DNA of 64,000 bases, from assembly GCA_030159075.1 (NCBI GenBank), contig BROG01000003.1, forward strand, positions 3,517,001 through 3,581,000, written 5' to 3'. The translations under genes were made by a program, and so were the position numbers. The stretch is from Atrina japonica. Its lineage: Eukaryota; Mollusca; Bivalvia; Pterioida; Pinnidae. Position 1 is the first letter of the stretch, and each line of letters starts with the position of its first letter. The notes under the pieces were generated by a model that ran no database searches, was not told the origin of the DNA, and was given only the letters and a program-made list of their open reading frames with translations. Positions 1 through 10,495 of this stretch are shown piece by piece.

Positions 1-1034
1 AATTCTATGTCTCTCACTAAACATATAAAGTTGTACATACATATATACTCCATATTTTTCCTTTCATATTGTGTCGTGCCTTTGCTAACATGATTGCGGT
101 TTATGTCTGACACAGTTATCAAATAAAAAGTCCTCTGACACAACATTAATGATTTTTTTTTAAACCTGCTTTTAAAAATGATGAGGCAGCAATTTTACGA
201 TCAACAAACATTACTTTGATGGGACAATTACACCTGTACGATTGTCATGAATTATTACAAGTTTATTTCATTCTAACATAAACAACATGTTTGTACATCA
301 CAGTTTTATTATTAATATCTTCATTGATACAGGAAGACACACACTTTACTGTGAATATCTTAAACACATCAGTTTTATGGCCTGGGCGGGTAGTGTAACC
401 TCTGGGCAATTTGTGAATGACAATACGTACATAAACATGTAAGTTTCAAGGACAAACTCATGTCTAATGATAATTATACAGTGCAATAGATACTATGGAA
501 GGTTACAACAATTACAATGACTAATTGTCCCAAATCATAAAAAAAACTGTGGTAATGGTGACCTCGATTTTATAGCCACCTCAGCTTTCCAACCTTAGAT
601 TCCAAAATTATTTTTTCGGTCAAAGTTTACTAACTTTTTATATCTATAGTTCATCTGGGAAATTGATGGTCCTCATTAGAAGCTTTATTTTTTCTAAATA
701 TTGTTTGTGAGACAGTCTATCAACAAAACTTAATTAAGGTCAGAAATTTCATAATTTTTGTGGAGGCCTTTTTGCTCAGTATATCCATGTACAATTTGTT
801 TGTTTTATGTCCACAAGTAATCAAAGTACTTAAACACCTTCCCAGTCGTCCCTGTGAGACGTGCAAAGATATGTATTAAAGGTGTATATATGTGCCCATG
901 AGTTGTCCATATTGCCAATAGCTTTATTGGTGTCATGGCTAAACCCAACTAAGGAATCATATTGCACAGCCTAGACCCTTTTAAACTCCATTAAAGCATA
1001 ATAAAAAGGACATGTGACAAAATAAATCACCTGT
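1..1034. other. AT-rich noncoding sequence
   Basis: I see no exon, RNA gene or tandem array here. Reading frames are short and interrupted on both strands. It is probably intronic or intergenic. Confidence 0.5.
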
Positions 1035-1118
1035 TAATCTAGTTCAACTGGGGACTGAACCATGGACCTCCCTATTTAAGGTCCACTGCCCTAACAACTG
1101 AGCTATGCTATGCACTTC
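1035..1118 (-). repeat. tRNA-derived SINE head (fragment)
   Basis: On the minus strand this reads like the 5' part of a tRNA. There is an A-box-like ATAGCTCAGTTGTTAGGGC followed about 30 bases later by a B-box-like GGTTCAGTCCCC. The paired stems of a working tRNA are not clear and no acceptor stem closes, so I read it as a SINE head or tRNA fossil rather than a tRNA gene. No 3' SINE body was recognised beside it. Confidence 0.5.
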
Positions 1119-1904
1119 TAGAAGTATAGAAGATTTTCAGATATTTTGGTCGTCCACCCTTTAGGTCTTGGAGGACAGTAGGCATGAATGATATTGTTGT
1201 TTTGTTTTGGGGATTTTTTTTGGGGGGGGGGGGCGCTACTCATACACTACAGATGCTTCACACAAAATATGTGTATTGCTGTGTAAATGTTTTAGATGAT
1301 GTAAAAAATGTTCAAAAGTTTATGTATGACACACATTCGCATGACACATGACAATGGATGGCAACAAATTTACAAACAGGTCATGTGAGGAAAAACCTCA
1401 AAAATTGTATTCATGTTTTCAATAGATATCACTTGAAGTACATCTTGAATGGAATAATAATGAAATACAATTTAAAAAATCTCTTTTAAAAAAGTCATTA
1501 TGATATTTGTGTCAACCTGACATTTTGACGGCAAATCTCAATCAAATTTTGTGACATGCATGGTGTGCCAGACTGGAACTCATTACAAAAATATAATAAT
1601 TAAAATAAATCAAATATCTGGCAAAAAGATAAAATGAAATACAGAAAGATTCAAAGGTAACACACAAAAAAGTACAAACAAAAAAACCCACTAAACCCAC
1701 TCCCTGTACTTCCTTCAGACTATGTAATTAATTAGAATTCCGCTGATGTTGGGGCGACCATTGATATATTACGATAATTACAAGCCTTTATTTATATCAT
1801 AATTAAACTCGTTAGCATGAAGGAAAACCAAATAAAACAATGCTGTTGGTGTTGAAACATCAATCATAGGTGGACAGAAAATCTACAGTAAAAAAAAAAT
1901 TAAA
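1119..1904. other. Noncoding, with a poly-T/poly-G run
   Basis: Nothing gene-like is visible. A run of T followed by about eleven G lies near 1214-1233, a likely slippage site and a likely place for sequencing error. Confidence 0.5.
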
Positions 1905-2509
1905 GTGGAAAAGCAACGATACAGGTATAATGATAGAGAGTGGAATCAGACACTGAAATTGAAGACTGATACAGGTATGTGAGGATAGACAGAGAGAAAA
2001 ACAGCAATTTAATAAAAATGTAGCTGCCAGAATGTATATGTATATATATATGAGAGAGAGAGAGAAAGAGAGAGAGAGATAGTGAGAAAGACAAATACAG
2101 AGAGAGAGACAGACAGACAGACAGACAAACAGACAAAGATACAGAGAGAAACAGTGTCAGAGATATAAAATGACAAAGAGAAAGAGATAGACAGAAAGTC
2201 AAGACCGTAATAAGTTGGATATATACATTTGCCAGAAACAATGTACAGGTAGATTATATATGGATAAAAAACATACCGGTAGTTAAAGCAGCTGCTTAGC
2301 AAGAATATAGGTTTATGTTGATTGACAGACTGATAAATAAAAAAATGAAATTGATGCTGCTGTGTGATAGGTACATAGAAAAAACATACTAACAAACATA
2401 TATATAATGAATGGAGCTATAGGTCTACCAGGATAAATTGGCACACGATTACAAACACGACTCTAAATTAAATCAAAACAAAGGTGACAGGCATAAAACG
2501 AATTTTAAA
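1905..2509. repeat. Degenerate minisatellite flank with GA and GACA microsatellites
   Basis: Old, diverged units related to the array that follows can be seen (GTAGCTGCCAGAATG, GCAGCTGCTTAGC). They are broken by a (GA)n run at about 2052-2088 and a (GACA)n run at about 2107-2137. The long low-complexity Ser/Leu reading frames on the minus strand come from these simple repeats and are not genes. Confidence 0.7.
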
Positions 2510-3360
2510 ATAAATGCAGCTGTCCAACAGGTACACAGGTAAGAATAGACAAAACAAGTATATGTAATAAATGCAGCCCTCTGATAGATATACAGGTGTG
2601 ATTAGACTGATAGACAAACAGATTTATCAAAAAATGCAGCTGTCCAATGGGTAGACAGGTAATGATAGACAGGTAGACAAAGAACGACATATAATGCAGC
2701 TGTTGTTTGTTACATGTAGGTGTACAGGTAAAAATAGACAAAAAATGAATAAATATAACAATGCAGCTCTCTGATAGATATACAGGTGTGATTCAATTGA
2801 TAGGCAGATTTATCAAATAAATGCAGCTGTCCAATGGGTAGACAGGTAATGATAGACAGGTAGACAAAGAACAACATATAATGCAGCTGTTGTATGTTAC
2901 ATGTAGGTGTACAGGTAAAAATAGACAAAAAATGAATAAATATAACAATGCAGCTCTCTGATAGATATACAGGTGTGATTCAATTGATAGGCAGATTTAT
3001 CAAATAAATGCAGCTGTCTAATGGGTAGACAGATAAGAACCGACAGGTAGACAAATAAAGACATGCAATGAATGCAGCTCAGCTGTCTCACAGGTATACA
3101 GCTAAGAACAGACGAAGATAAACAAGTATATGAAAAATAAACTTTAGGTGTCCAATAGGTAGACAGGTACATATATACATATATAAACTACATGAAATAA
3201 ATGCAGCTGTAAAAGGCACACAGGTTAAAATAGACAGACAGAAAAAATAGAAAAATGAAATAACTGCAGTTGTGTGATACATACATGTATACACTATACA
3301 GGTATGAAAAGACAGACAAACAAAATATATAAAATTCAGCTGTCCGATAAGTAAATAGAA
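2510..3360. repeat. Minisatellite, about 62-bp monomer in a 187-bp higher-order unit
   Basis: About fourteen monomers start with ATGCAGCTGT or a variant (starts near 2513, 2570, 2634, 2694, 2760, 2821, 2881, 2947, 3008, 3071, 3200). Three adjacent monomers form a higher-order unit. The version with TGTCCAATGGGTAGACAGGT recurs at 2634 and 2821, and in variant form at 3008, a spacing of exactly 187. The central units are nearly identical while the edges are diverged, as expected when unequal exchange homogenises the middle of an array. Minus-strand frames of 70-90 codons are by-products of the repeat. Confidence 0.85.
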
Positions 3361-3822
3361 TATGATTTACTTTGATAGAATCAACACAATCAATGACCTT
3401 GTGTGATCTGTCAAATCATATAAAAATTTGTTTATTTACACAAAAATGTGATGAACAAAGTAAAACATATAGCAATAAAATGAAAATAATAAAAGTAATA
3501 TCAATTTTGAATGACAAATTGTTCATGTACGACATTTTTATTTCCTATTCATATTCACACCTCTGATTAATTTAAATATAAGGCTTGTATTACATATTAC
3601 TTGACAAATGATACATATATTTGTCCTGTGTATGAGTAAGCATTTCACAATCATATAAGAGTCATCTTTAAATGAACCAAACAGATTATTGACTTATTTT
3701 CATGTTAATCAGATGTCAGGAAATGGTCAAGTAGATGTTTGTTATCGCTTTTTTTCTGAATTAGTATGCACCAATTGGATCAAGTGTAATGAACATAAAA
3801 ACACTAACTTGGTTCTATAAAG
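3361..3822. other. AT-rich noncoding sequence
   Basis: No repeat family, exon or RNA gene is visible. One open frame of about 64 codons on the plus strand has AT-driven composition and no recognisable motif. Confidence 0.4.
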
Positions 3823-3824
3823 TA

Positions 3825-4008
3825 CAGTGAAACCTGTCTTGAGAGAACACCCCCCCCCCCTGAGACACCATCTGTCTTGTGAGACCACCTGATTTGTGAG
3901 ACCACATTCTGAGAACCACTCAATTTAAAAATTCTTTAAGGAACTACCTATCTTGAGATACCACATATGAGTAGTAGATAGAATGATCTCTCAAGAAAGT
4001 TTCCACTG
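3825..4008 (+). mobile_element. TA-flanked CAGT MITE, subtype C
   Basis: A 184-bp element sits between TA dinucleotides at 3823-3824 and 4009-4010. Its first 22 bases (CAGTGAAACCTGTCTTGAGA...) match the reverse complement of its last 22 at 19 positions. Inside are direct repeats of the TGAGACCAC type. There is no coding capacity. TA duplication and a CAGT terminus are the pattern of Tc1/mariner-pogo elements; that superfamily assignment is inference from the ends only. A poly-C run lies at about 3850-3859. Confidence 0.75.
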
Positions 4009-4301
4009 TAAATTGATATCTAATATAAATTATATATATTAGCATGATTTCTACTTTTAGTAATTTTTTATAATAATAATCTTTTAAGATAATATAGATT
4101 GTCCTTAAGCATAGCCATTTTATTCCATTTTAACGATATATCCATAAATGAGGGAATATCACTTTGAAGAATATGAAAAGATAAAATTATTATTTCTTTT
4201 TTGAATTTTTGAACCACACAACATGAAATGATACAACGTGCTACTGATTCTTTTAGCATTCTCATAAAGAGTTGACGATACCCAAAATTCATCTGTATAT
4301 A

Positions 4302-4446
4302 AAGTGGAACCTCACTATTACAACCACCTGACTGATTGACTCACAGTGGTCTGATTAGTGAGGTGGTCTCTTAAGTGAAGTTCTGAACTGATTCAATATT
4401 AATTAAGAGATTGGAAATTCATGGTCTAAATTGTGAGGTTCCACTG
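4302..4446 (-). mobile_element. TA-flanked CAGT MITE, subtype A
   Basis: A 145-bp element between TA at 4300-4301 and 4447-4448. The right end is GTGAGGTTCCACTG. The left end is AAGTGGAACCTCAC, its inverted match with the first C changed to A. The internal order (GTGGTCTGATTAGTGAGGTGG, seen here as two parts) is the reverse of the copies at 36962 and 51717, which fixes the minus orientation. Confidence 0.7.
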
Positions 4447-4539
4447 TAGAAGATTTAGTGAACCCCTTCACCAAATTTACATTTATACCAGACAAGACCC
4501 AGACTCACTTTCTTTACTTATAGATGGTAATTTCAAGAC

Positions 4540-5335
4540 ACATGAGTAAATAGGTTATCCCAATGGCAAAGACATAAAAGTAAATAGGCTATCCAAATGG
4601 CCAAAGCATACAAGTAAATAAACTATACCAATGGCCAAAGAAAATAAGTAAATAGACTATCCCAATGATCAATGGCCAAAGAAAATAAGTAAATAAACTA
4701 TCCCAATGACCAATGGCCAAAGAAAATAAGTAAATAAACTATCCCAATGACCAATGGCCAAGGAAAATAAGTAAATAAACTATCCCAATGGGCAATGCAC
4801 GTAAGTAAATATGCTATCCAAATGGCAAAGGCACACAAGTAAACAAATTATCCCAATGGATTAGGCTTACAAGTAATTAAGATATCCCATGGCAAAGACA
4901 TTCAAGTAAATAGTCTATCCCAATGGCCAAGGCATACAGATAAATAGGCTATTCCAATGGCAAAGGCACACAAATAAATAAGCTATCTCAATGGCCAAAG
5001 CATACATGTACATGGGCTATCCCAATTACCAAATGGCAAAGGCATTCATGTAAAAAGAATATCTCAATGACCAAGTCATACATGTAAAAAGCTATCGTAA
5101 TGCCAAATGCATACAAGTAAATGGGCTATCCCTATGGCCAAGCATACAAATAATTAAGCTATCCCAAAGGCAAAGGTATTCATATAAATAGGATATCCCA
5201 ATGGCAAAGGCATACATGTAAAAGGCTATCTCAATGCGAAAAGCAAACATGTAAATAGGCTATCCCAACTGTCAAGACACTTAAGTTAATCCCCTATTCC
5301 AATGGTCAAGGCGCATAAGTAAAAGGCTATTGGAT
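4540..5335. repeat. Minisatellite, about 34-bp unit (CTATCCCAATGG type)
   Basis: Around two dozen imperfect units share CTATCCCAATGGCCAA followed by an A-rich half with AAGTAAATA. Units near 4630-4800 are close to identical, and the rest are diverged. No frame stays open over a useful length. Confidence 0.85.
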
Positions 5336-5439
5336 AAGTATAAGTATCCAAATCATAATGAAACTAGGCAGACAAATATCAAGTAAATCCATAAGTGACA
5401 ATATCCAAGATCATATAAGTTTTAACCTTAAGTAGGATA

Positions 5440-5945
5440 ATAAATACCAGACCACTATCCACACCCATATCTAGATAGTTTCAGGACATCATGAAAGTAT
5501 ATGTGCCACTATCCAGGGCCAAATGTGAAAATTTCCAGGACATAATAAAAGTAGGCAGTGCCACTATCCTCAACCATATCTGAAATATCCAGGGCATAAT
5601 GAATATTATAAGGCAGTGTCACTATCCTGAACCATATCTTACAATATCCAAACATCATGAAAGTAGGCAGTGCCACTATCCTCAACCATATCTGAAAATA
5701 TCCAGGACATAATGAAAGTAGGCAGTGCCACTATCCTCAATCATATCTATATCCAGGACATCATGAAAGTAGGCAATGTCACTATCCTCAACCATATCTT
5801 ACACTATCCAAACATTATGGAAGTAGACAGTGTCACTATCCTCAACCATATCTTACACTATCCAAACATTATGGAAGTAGGCAGTGCCACTATCCTAAAC
5901 CATATCTGCTCATATCCAGGAGATAAATGTGTAAAATGAAAGTAG
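5440..5945. repeat. Minisatellite, about 55-bp unit
   Basis: Nine or so units of the type AAAGTAGGCAGTGCCACTAT then CCTCAACCATATCT then a variable tail. Unit length is 54-55 with indels in the tail. An 89-codon plus-strand frame across 5670-5939 is repeat-derived (recurring VGSATILNHI) and is not supported as a gene. Confidence 0.85.
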
Positions 5946-6785
5946 GCAGTTACTTACATGTGACATAAAATCAATAGCATAATTGATAGACAATAAACAT
6001 AGTAAAATCATAGTAATGAGACTTCCACTAATAAAGACGATCAATATGAAGAATTAGTTACACATTCCTTTAAATGTCAGAGTTCTGTCCTGGTCATTAT
6101 GTTCTAGTTTTGTCATAAAACTTGTAGCTGCAGTCCCTGGTAGATAAAAGTAAGTATCCTTACATAGCCATAAACAGTTTATTACGGCAAAAGTTAATAT
6201 AACTCATAATCCCTTTAGTGCGAGTGGGTGATATACTAGTACGCAGACTTATAACTATATACTGTATTAAGTAAATATAAGCAATTGTTGCCTACCATTG
6301 TTTTAGTTTTGTTTGAATGCTGTTTTATGCCACAAAGTCATTGCACTTGAATGTATTTACCAAATATACTGTTTTAAGTGAATATAAGTCAATATTGCCT
6401 TATGACTGTCTGATATCATAAGCAATATGTAAGCAGTATGTGAGATAATGCACTAAAAACAGAAACTACACCCATACCAACACTATATACCTGAAACCCA
6501 GGAAATTAACACATATAAAAAGTATAACACCCCCCTCCCCTTGGAAAACTTGTAGATTGACGAAACATTGCAGTGGTGGAAAAACTGGTAGTAAACCCTG
6601 GAAAAACTGGTAGTAAACCCCACATATTTTTGGTTGGTTATGTAGAGATATATAAAGTACCTTATCACCATAGTAATCATGTGTAAAATCACTAAATTAA
6701 AATCACTGAAGTGTAGTTATCATCTTGCTGATAGATTCAACCTAGATAAGTATTTTAGTGAGAATTTGAACTCCGACCTTTGTCT

Positions 6786-6788
<3 letters not shown>
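5946..6788. other. Noncoding sequence
   Basis: Apart from a short direct duplication (GAAAAACTGGTAGTAAACCC near 6581 and 6600), I see no repeat, exon or RNA gene. Confidence 0.4.

Positions 6789-6872
<84 letters not shown>
6789..6872. repeat. (AT)42 microsatellite
   Basis: An uninterrupted 84-bp alternating AT run, bounded by GC at both sides (TCTTGC and GCCTTC). Such runs form cruciforms and are likely polymorphic in length. Confidence 0.95.
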
Positions 6873-6875
<3 letters not shown>

Positions 6876-7290
6876 TTCACCTGGAGCAACCATTATATAA
6901 GAATCAATTAGGAGCTGATATTATACCAGCAGTTTTAATATTAGTTTGCCAAATTACAAGAGAAAAAGGTGGAAAGTTTAATAAGACAACAGTAGATGAA
7001 ATTTGACGTTTCTGAAGGAAGTGAAACCTCCAAAAAGTTTTAATGAAATGTGAGCATATGGCCATAAATGTTCTTTTATAGCTTTGAACTTTGGCTAATC
7101 GTTAAGTAGCTAAAATACAAAGTGCACACTTAAGTAGCAAGAAATTTTATATATGTCACACAAGGAACTACAGAAAACTTATGATACAGACATTAAGTTT
7201 ATTATCTTTTGAGGTGACAATGAAATAATGATTCTACACATGTAAAATTTAGTGAGATTCACACTATAATAAGTATGGGACATACCACAA
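6873..7290. other. Noncoding sequence
   Basis: No recognisable feature before the SINE that begins near 7291. Confidence 0.4.
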
Positions 7291-7620
7291 GTGGGGCCTC
7301 GGTGGCCGAGTGGTCAGAGCACTGCACTTAAATTCATAGTCTCTCACCTTTAGTTAGTGCGGATTCAGCCCCCACTGGAATTTAACCCATTTAGCTCTTA
7401 ATACACATTTAGATTGGTCTAAGTCATTGATTTACAGAAGAGTCCATTGTTTTTCAGAGGTTGATGCGTTTAACTGATTTTGTGAGAATGCTTGGTAGTT
7501 CTGAAACTTGGAGAAGGCTGGTGGTCACGTCCCAGGTACACTGTAAACCGGGGTTCTCTCCTTCATCATTAGAAAATGACTGCCACCATTTAAACTGTTG
7601 ATTGTGATGTCAAAAACAGC
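7291..7620 (+). mobile_element. SINE family B, full-length copy carrying a MITE
   Basis: The head GGGGCCTCGGTGGCCGAGTG is a tRNA-like A-box region; a B-box-like GCGGATTCAGCCCC follows. The body then reads GATTTTGTGAGAATGCTTGG, CTGGTGGTCACGTCCCAGGT and GGGGTTCTCTCC, and ends in an A-rich tail (ATAAACAAACAAAC). Other copies in the window share this body. The element is split by a TTAA-flanked MITE at 7382-7473, so the SINE is older than that insertion. I recall this family from bivalve sequences. The Pol III boxes indicate retrotransposition by a LINE partner. Confidence 0.8.
7382..7473 (+). mobile_element. TTAA-flanked MITE (about 91 bp) inside a SINE
   Basis: TTAA stands at 7382-7385 and 7470-7473. 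The inner sequence matches the family pattern: ACACATTTNGANTGGNCTAAG, then TTACAGAAGAGTC, then TTTTTCAGNGGTTGATG. TTAA target use is characteristic of piggyBac elements, but the ends are too short to prove it. SINE sequence resumes directly afterwards with CTGATTTTGTGAGAA. Confidence 0.75.
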
Positions 7621-9329
7621 ATATAAACAAACAAACATAATATAACAAGGAAGTCATTAGGTCAAAACAATACATAAATGCTCCTCAAGTGTCAGCTGTA
7701 TGAATTATCAAAAAATATACCTCGGACCACAGACACCTGACAAATTATGATATACTCCAACAGTTTTTGTTCCTTGGCAATTAGAAATAATAGTACACAA
7801 TCCATTAAGTCTTTGACTTCTAACGCAAGAAAAGAACTTCTTAAGAAAACACAACAAGAGGCATACATGTTCCTTGTCACTCCATACCTCAAATCTAAAG
7901 GGACAGCCTAAGGTTTTGTACCTACTTCCTTTTTCTCTTGTTATTTATCTATCTATTTTTTATGATAAAAGGAAAGGTATATATATATATATAATATCAA
8001 CAACATATAAAACGATCAATGTAAAATCATAATTTCTGATCTATTTATATCAACCGTCACAGATGAAAGCAGGACTTAAAACCAAAGACAATTGAAACGA
8101 TTTAATTTAACAAGCTTTATAAATCTTTGATTACAAAGAACAATGATCTCTAGGCTTGACAGATCTTCTTTAAAAAGAAAAAGTTGAAGCATTAGAGAAA
8201 TTTAAAATCCTTATAGATTTTTCTCTCTTTAAGCAATTTCAAGATTGAAAAGGAAAAATTAGAAGTAATCTTAAAGCATGGGGAAACATACTGATTGATT
8301 CATTCACACCTTTATGCATCTACAAATCTATACATACAAGAACATTTTACATGTGTAAGCCTGAGTGTATTTTGAGATCTTATGCATAAATACTAGGGCA
8401 TGAAAAAACAAAATATTCTGATTCCAAAAAGAACTTTTTGGTACAAAAGTAACAATAAATGAATGAATGATGGATTTATTTATTAGTTTCACCAACATAA
8501 CCATAAAAAATTCTATTCTGCACACACATCAGGCCATTATAATATTCCTCCTTGTAGAAAGGTTTACAATTTGGAAGAAAGTAAACCAATCTGAAAAAAT
8601 AGTAGATCCAAACTTGATCCACAAGTCAAAATGACATATCTATAAAGCACAGACTAGCGGAGACATAACATCAACAAATCTGGATTATAAATGATGACCA
8701 TATAATTGAATAATGGAAGGACAAACAGATGGAAAGAGAAAGACTGACACAACATATTTATTACTTCTTGACTTTCTTGATCTCATATAAGTCAAGGCTG
8801 CTTGAGACTGACAGTCGGTACAGTACTTTTTAACCCTTTTCATAACTTTCTTACATGCTTTTAATCATTTCTACAATAGTTCAAACACTAGACAAGATGG
8901 GTGGGTGGGCTCCCATTAAATGGATTTATAGATAAGTCTAACAAATTAAAACTTTTTGAGAGTTCAAAAATATTAAAGACAAAATAAGAGAGAAGGCTAA
9001 TTACTATATTTTACCCTCAAGCCTTTGGCACTGATGTCCTAAAATATCACTTTGACTTTAATGAATGACTTTACAGGAAGTTTTAAGTAGGTCAAGAATA
9101 GAAAGTATGTTAATGACACCAATATATATTTTTTCAACATCAATAATAATGTATAAAACATTGTAGGATGTGTTAAGTTGAAACCTATAAACAACTCATG
9201 CTTCCTGTATACTTTTATTTCCTTATTAAATTATCGGGAGAATATGTCACTTATAATACAAGACACTGTCCATAAAATATAAAGGATACATCTGGTAAGA
9301 TCACAGAAAATTATATAGAACAAGTGATA

Positions 9330-9333
<4 letters not shown>
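7621..9333. other. Noncoding sequence
   Basis: No gene, SINE or array recognised. A short (TA)n run lies at about 7978-7992. Open frames near 7692-7892 and 8328-8525 are short, AT-biased and lack motifs. Confidence 0.4.

Positions 9334-9399
<66 letters not shown>
9334..9399. repeat. (TC)33 microsatellite
   Basis: An uninterrupted 66-bp TC run abutting the minisatellite to its right. Confidence 0.95.
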
Positions 9400-9402
<3 letters not shown>

Positions 9403-10222
9403 TATAATGTGACATGACAGGGAGTGATATGGCTTACAATGTGACACGACAGGGAGTGAAATGACTTACATTATGACATGACAGGAGTGACATGGCTTAC
9501 AAAGTGACATGACTTACAATATGACATGACTTGATATTATGAAATGGTTTGTTTATTGTTGTTTAACGTCCCACTCAAGAATCTTTCGCTCATATGGAGA
9601 CGTCACCAAATGCTGGTGAAGTGCTTCAAATTTTGGCCTATGCTCGGCACTTACGGCCATCGAGCAGTGAGGGTTCTTTAATGAGCCGAAACCTACTGTG
9701 ACACAGGACCTCACTTTTGACTATCTCAACCGAAGGACAGGAAACCAACCTGTTGCTGGCTGGACTTGAACTTACGACCTCACAATCAACAGATGAGCAC
9801 ACAACTGACTGAGCCATACCAACTCATTATGAGATGGAATGGAGTGATATGACTTACAATGTGACATGACAGGAAGTGACATGATTTACATTATGACATG
9901 ACAGCAAGTAAAATGAATTACAATATGACATGACAAGAGTGAAATGACTTACAATGTGACATGACAGGAATGACATGACTTATATGTCACGATAGGTAAA
10001 GATATGACTCATAATCATGATGTGACAGGGATGACATGACTTACAGTGTGACATGACAGAAGTGACATGACTTGCATTATGACATGATAGGGAGTGGCAT
10101 GACTTACAATATGGCATGACAGGGAGTGACATGATTTAGATTATAGCATGACAGAAGTGATATGACATACAATGCAACATGACATACATTATGACATGAC
10201 AGGAATTGACATGACTAACATA
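9400..10222. repeat. Minisatellite, about 34-bp unit (GTGACATGACAGG type), split by a SINE
   Basis: Units such as ATGTGACATGACAGGGAGTG then ATATGGCTTACA recur from 9400 to 9545 and again from 9838 to 10222. The 278-bp gap between the two halves is a SINE (9548-9825) that inserted into the array. The repeat on both sides is the same family, so the array predates the SINE. Confidence 0.85.
9548..9825 (-). mobile_element. SINE family A, full length, with target-site duplication
   Basis: Read on the minus strand it starts with a tRNA-like head (A box GGTATGGCTCAGTCAGTTG, B box AAGTTCAAGTCC), continues through a conserved body, and ends GAGTGGGACGTTAAACAACA followed by an ATAAACAAA tail. It is flanked by ATTATGAAATGG (9536-9547) and ATTATGAGATGG (9826-9837), a 12-bp target-site duplication with one mismatch. 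The duplicated bases come from the host minisatellite. Confidence 0.85.
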
Positions 10223-10230
10223 ACTGACAT

Positions 10231-10495
10231 GACAGTATAAACTCTTCTAAAACCTTAAGTGACAGTATAAACTGTTCTAAAACCTTAAGTGACAGTATAA
10301 ACTGTTCTAAAACCTTAAGTGACAGCCTAAACTGTTCTAAAACCTTAAGTGACAGCATCAACTCTTCTAAAACCTTAAGTGACAGTATAAACTGTTCTAA
10401 AACCTTAAGTGACAGCATCAACTGTTCTAAAACCTTAAGTGACAGCATAAACTGTTCTAAAACCCTAAGTGACAGCATAAACTGTTCTAAAACCT
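10231..10495. repeat. Minisatellite, 30-bp unit x 9
   Basis: Nine units of exactly 30 bp, each opening GACAGTATAA or GACAGCATAA, then ACTGTTCTAA and AACCTTAAGT, start at 10231 and every 30 bases to 10471. Variation is limited to a few substitutions, so the array looks young. Because 30 is divisible by three, the minus strand reads open as a ten-residue repeat (SLKVLEQF...). There is no promoter, splice site or independent support for a protein. Confidence 0.95.

Noticed and set aside
1900..2395. Two Ser/Leu-rich minus-strand frames over 110 codons
   Set aside because: Created by GA and GACA microsatellites.
7291..7375. A functional tRNA-Ser/Leu gene
   Set aside because: The A and B boxes are SINE head sequence. 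The stems are not complementary and a SINE body and A-rich tail follow.
10215..10478. Leucine-repeat frame (SLKVLEQF) resembling a coiled coil
   Set aside because: Exact product of a 30-bp tandem repeat; no gene structure.
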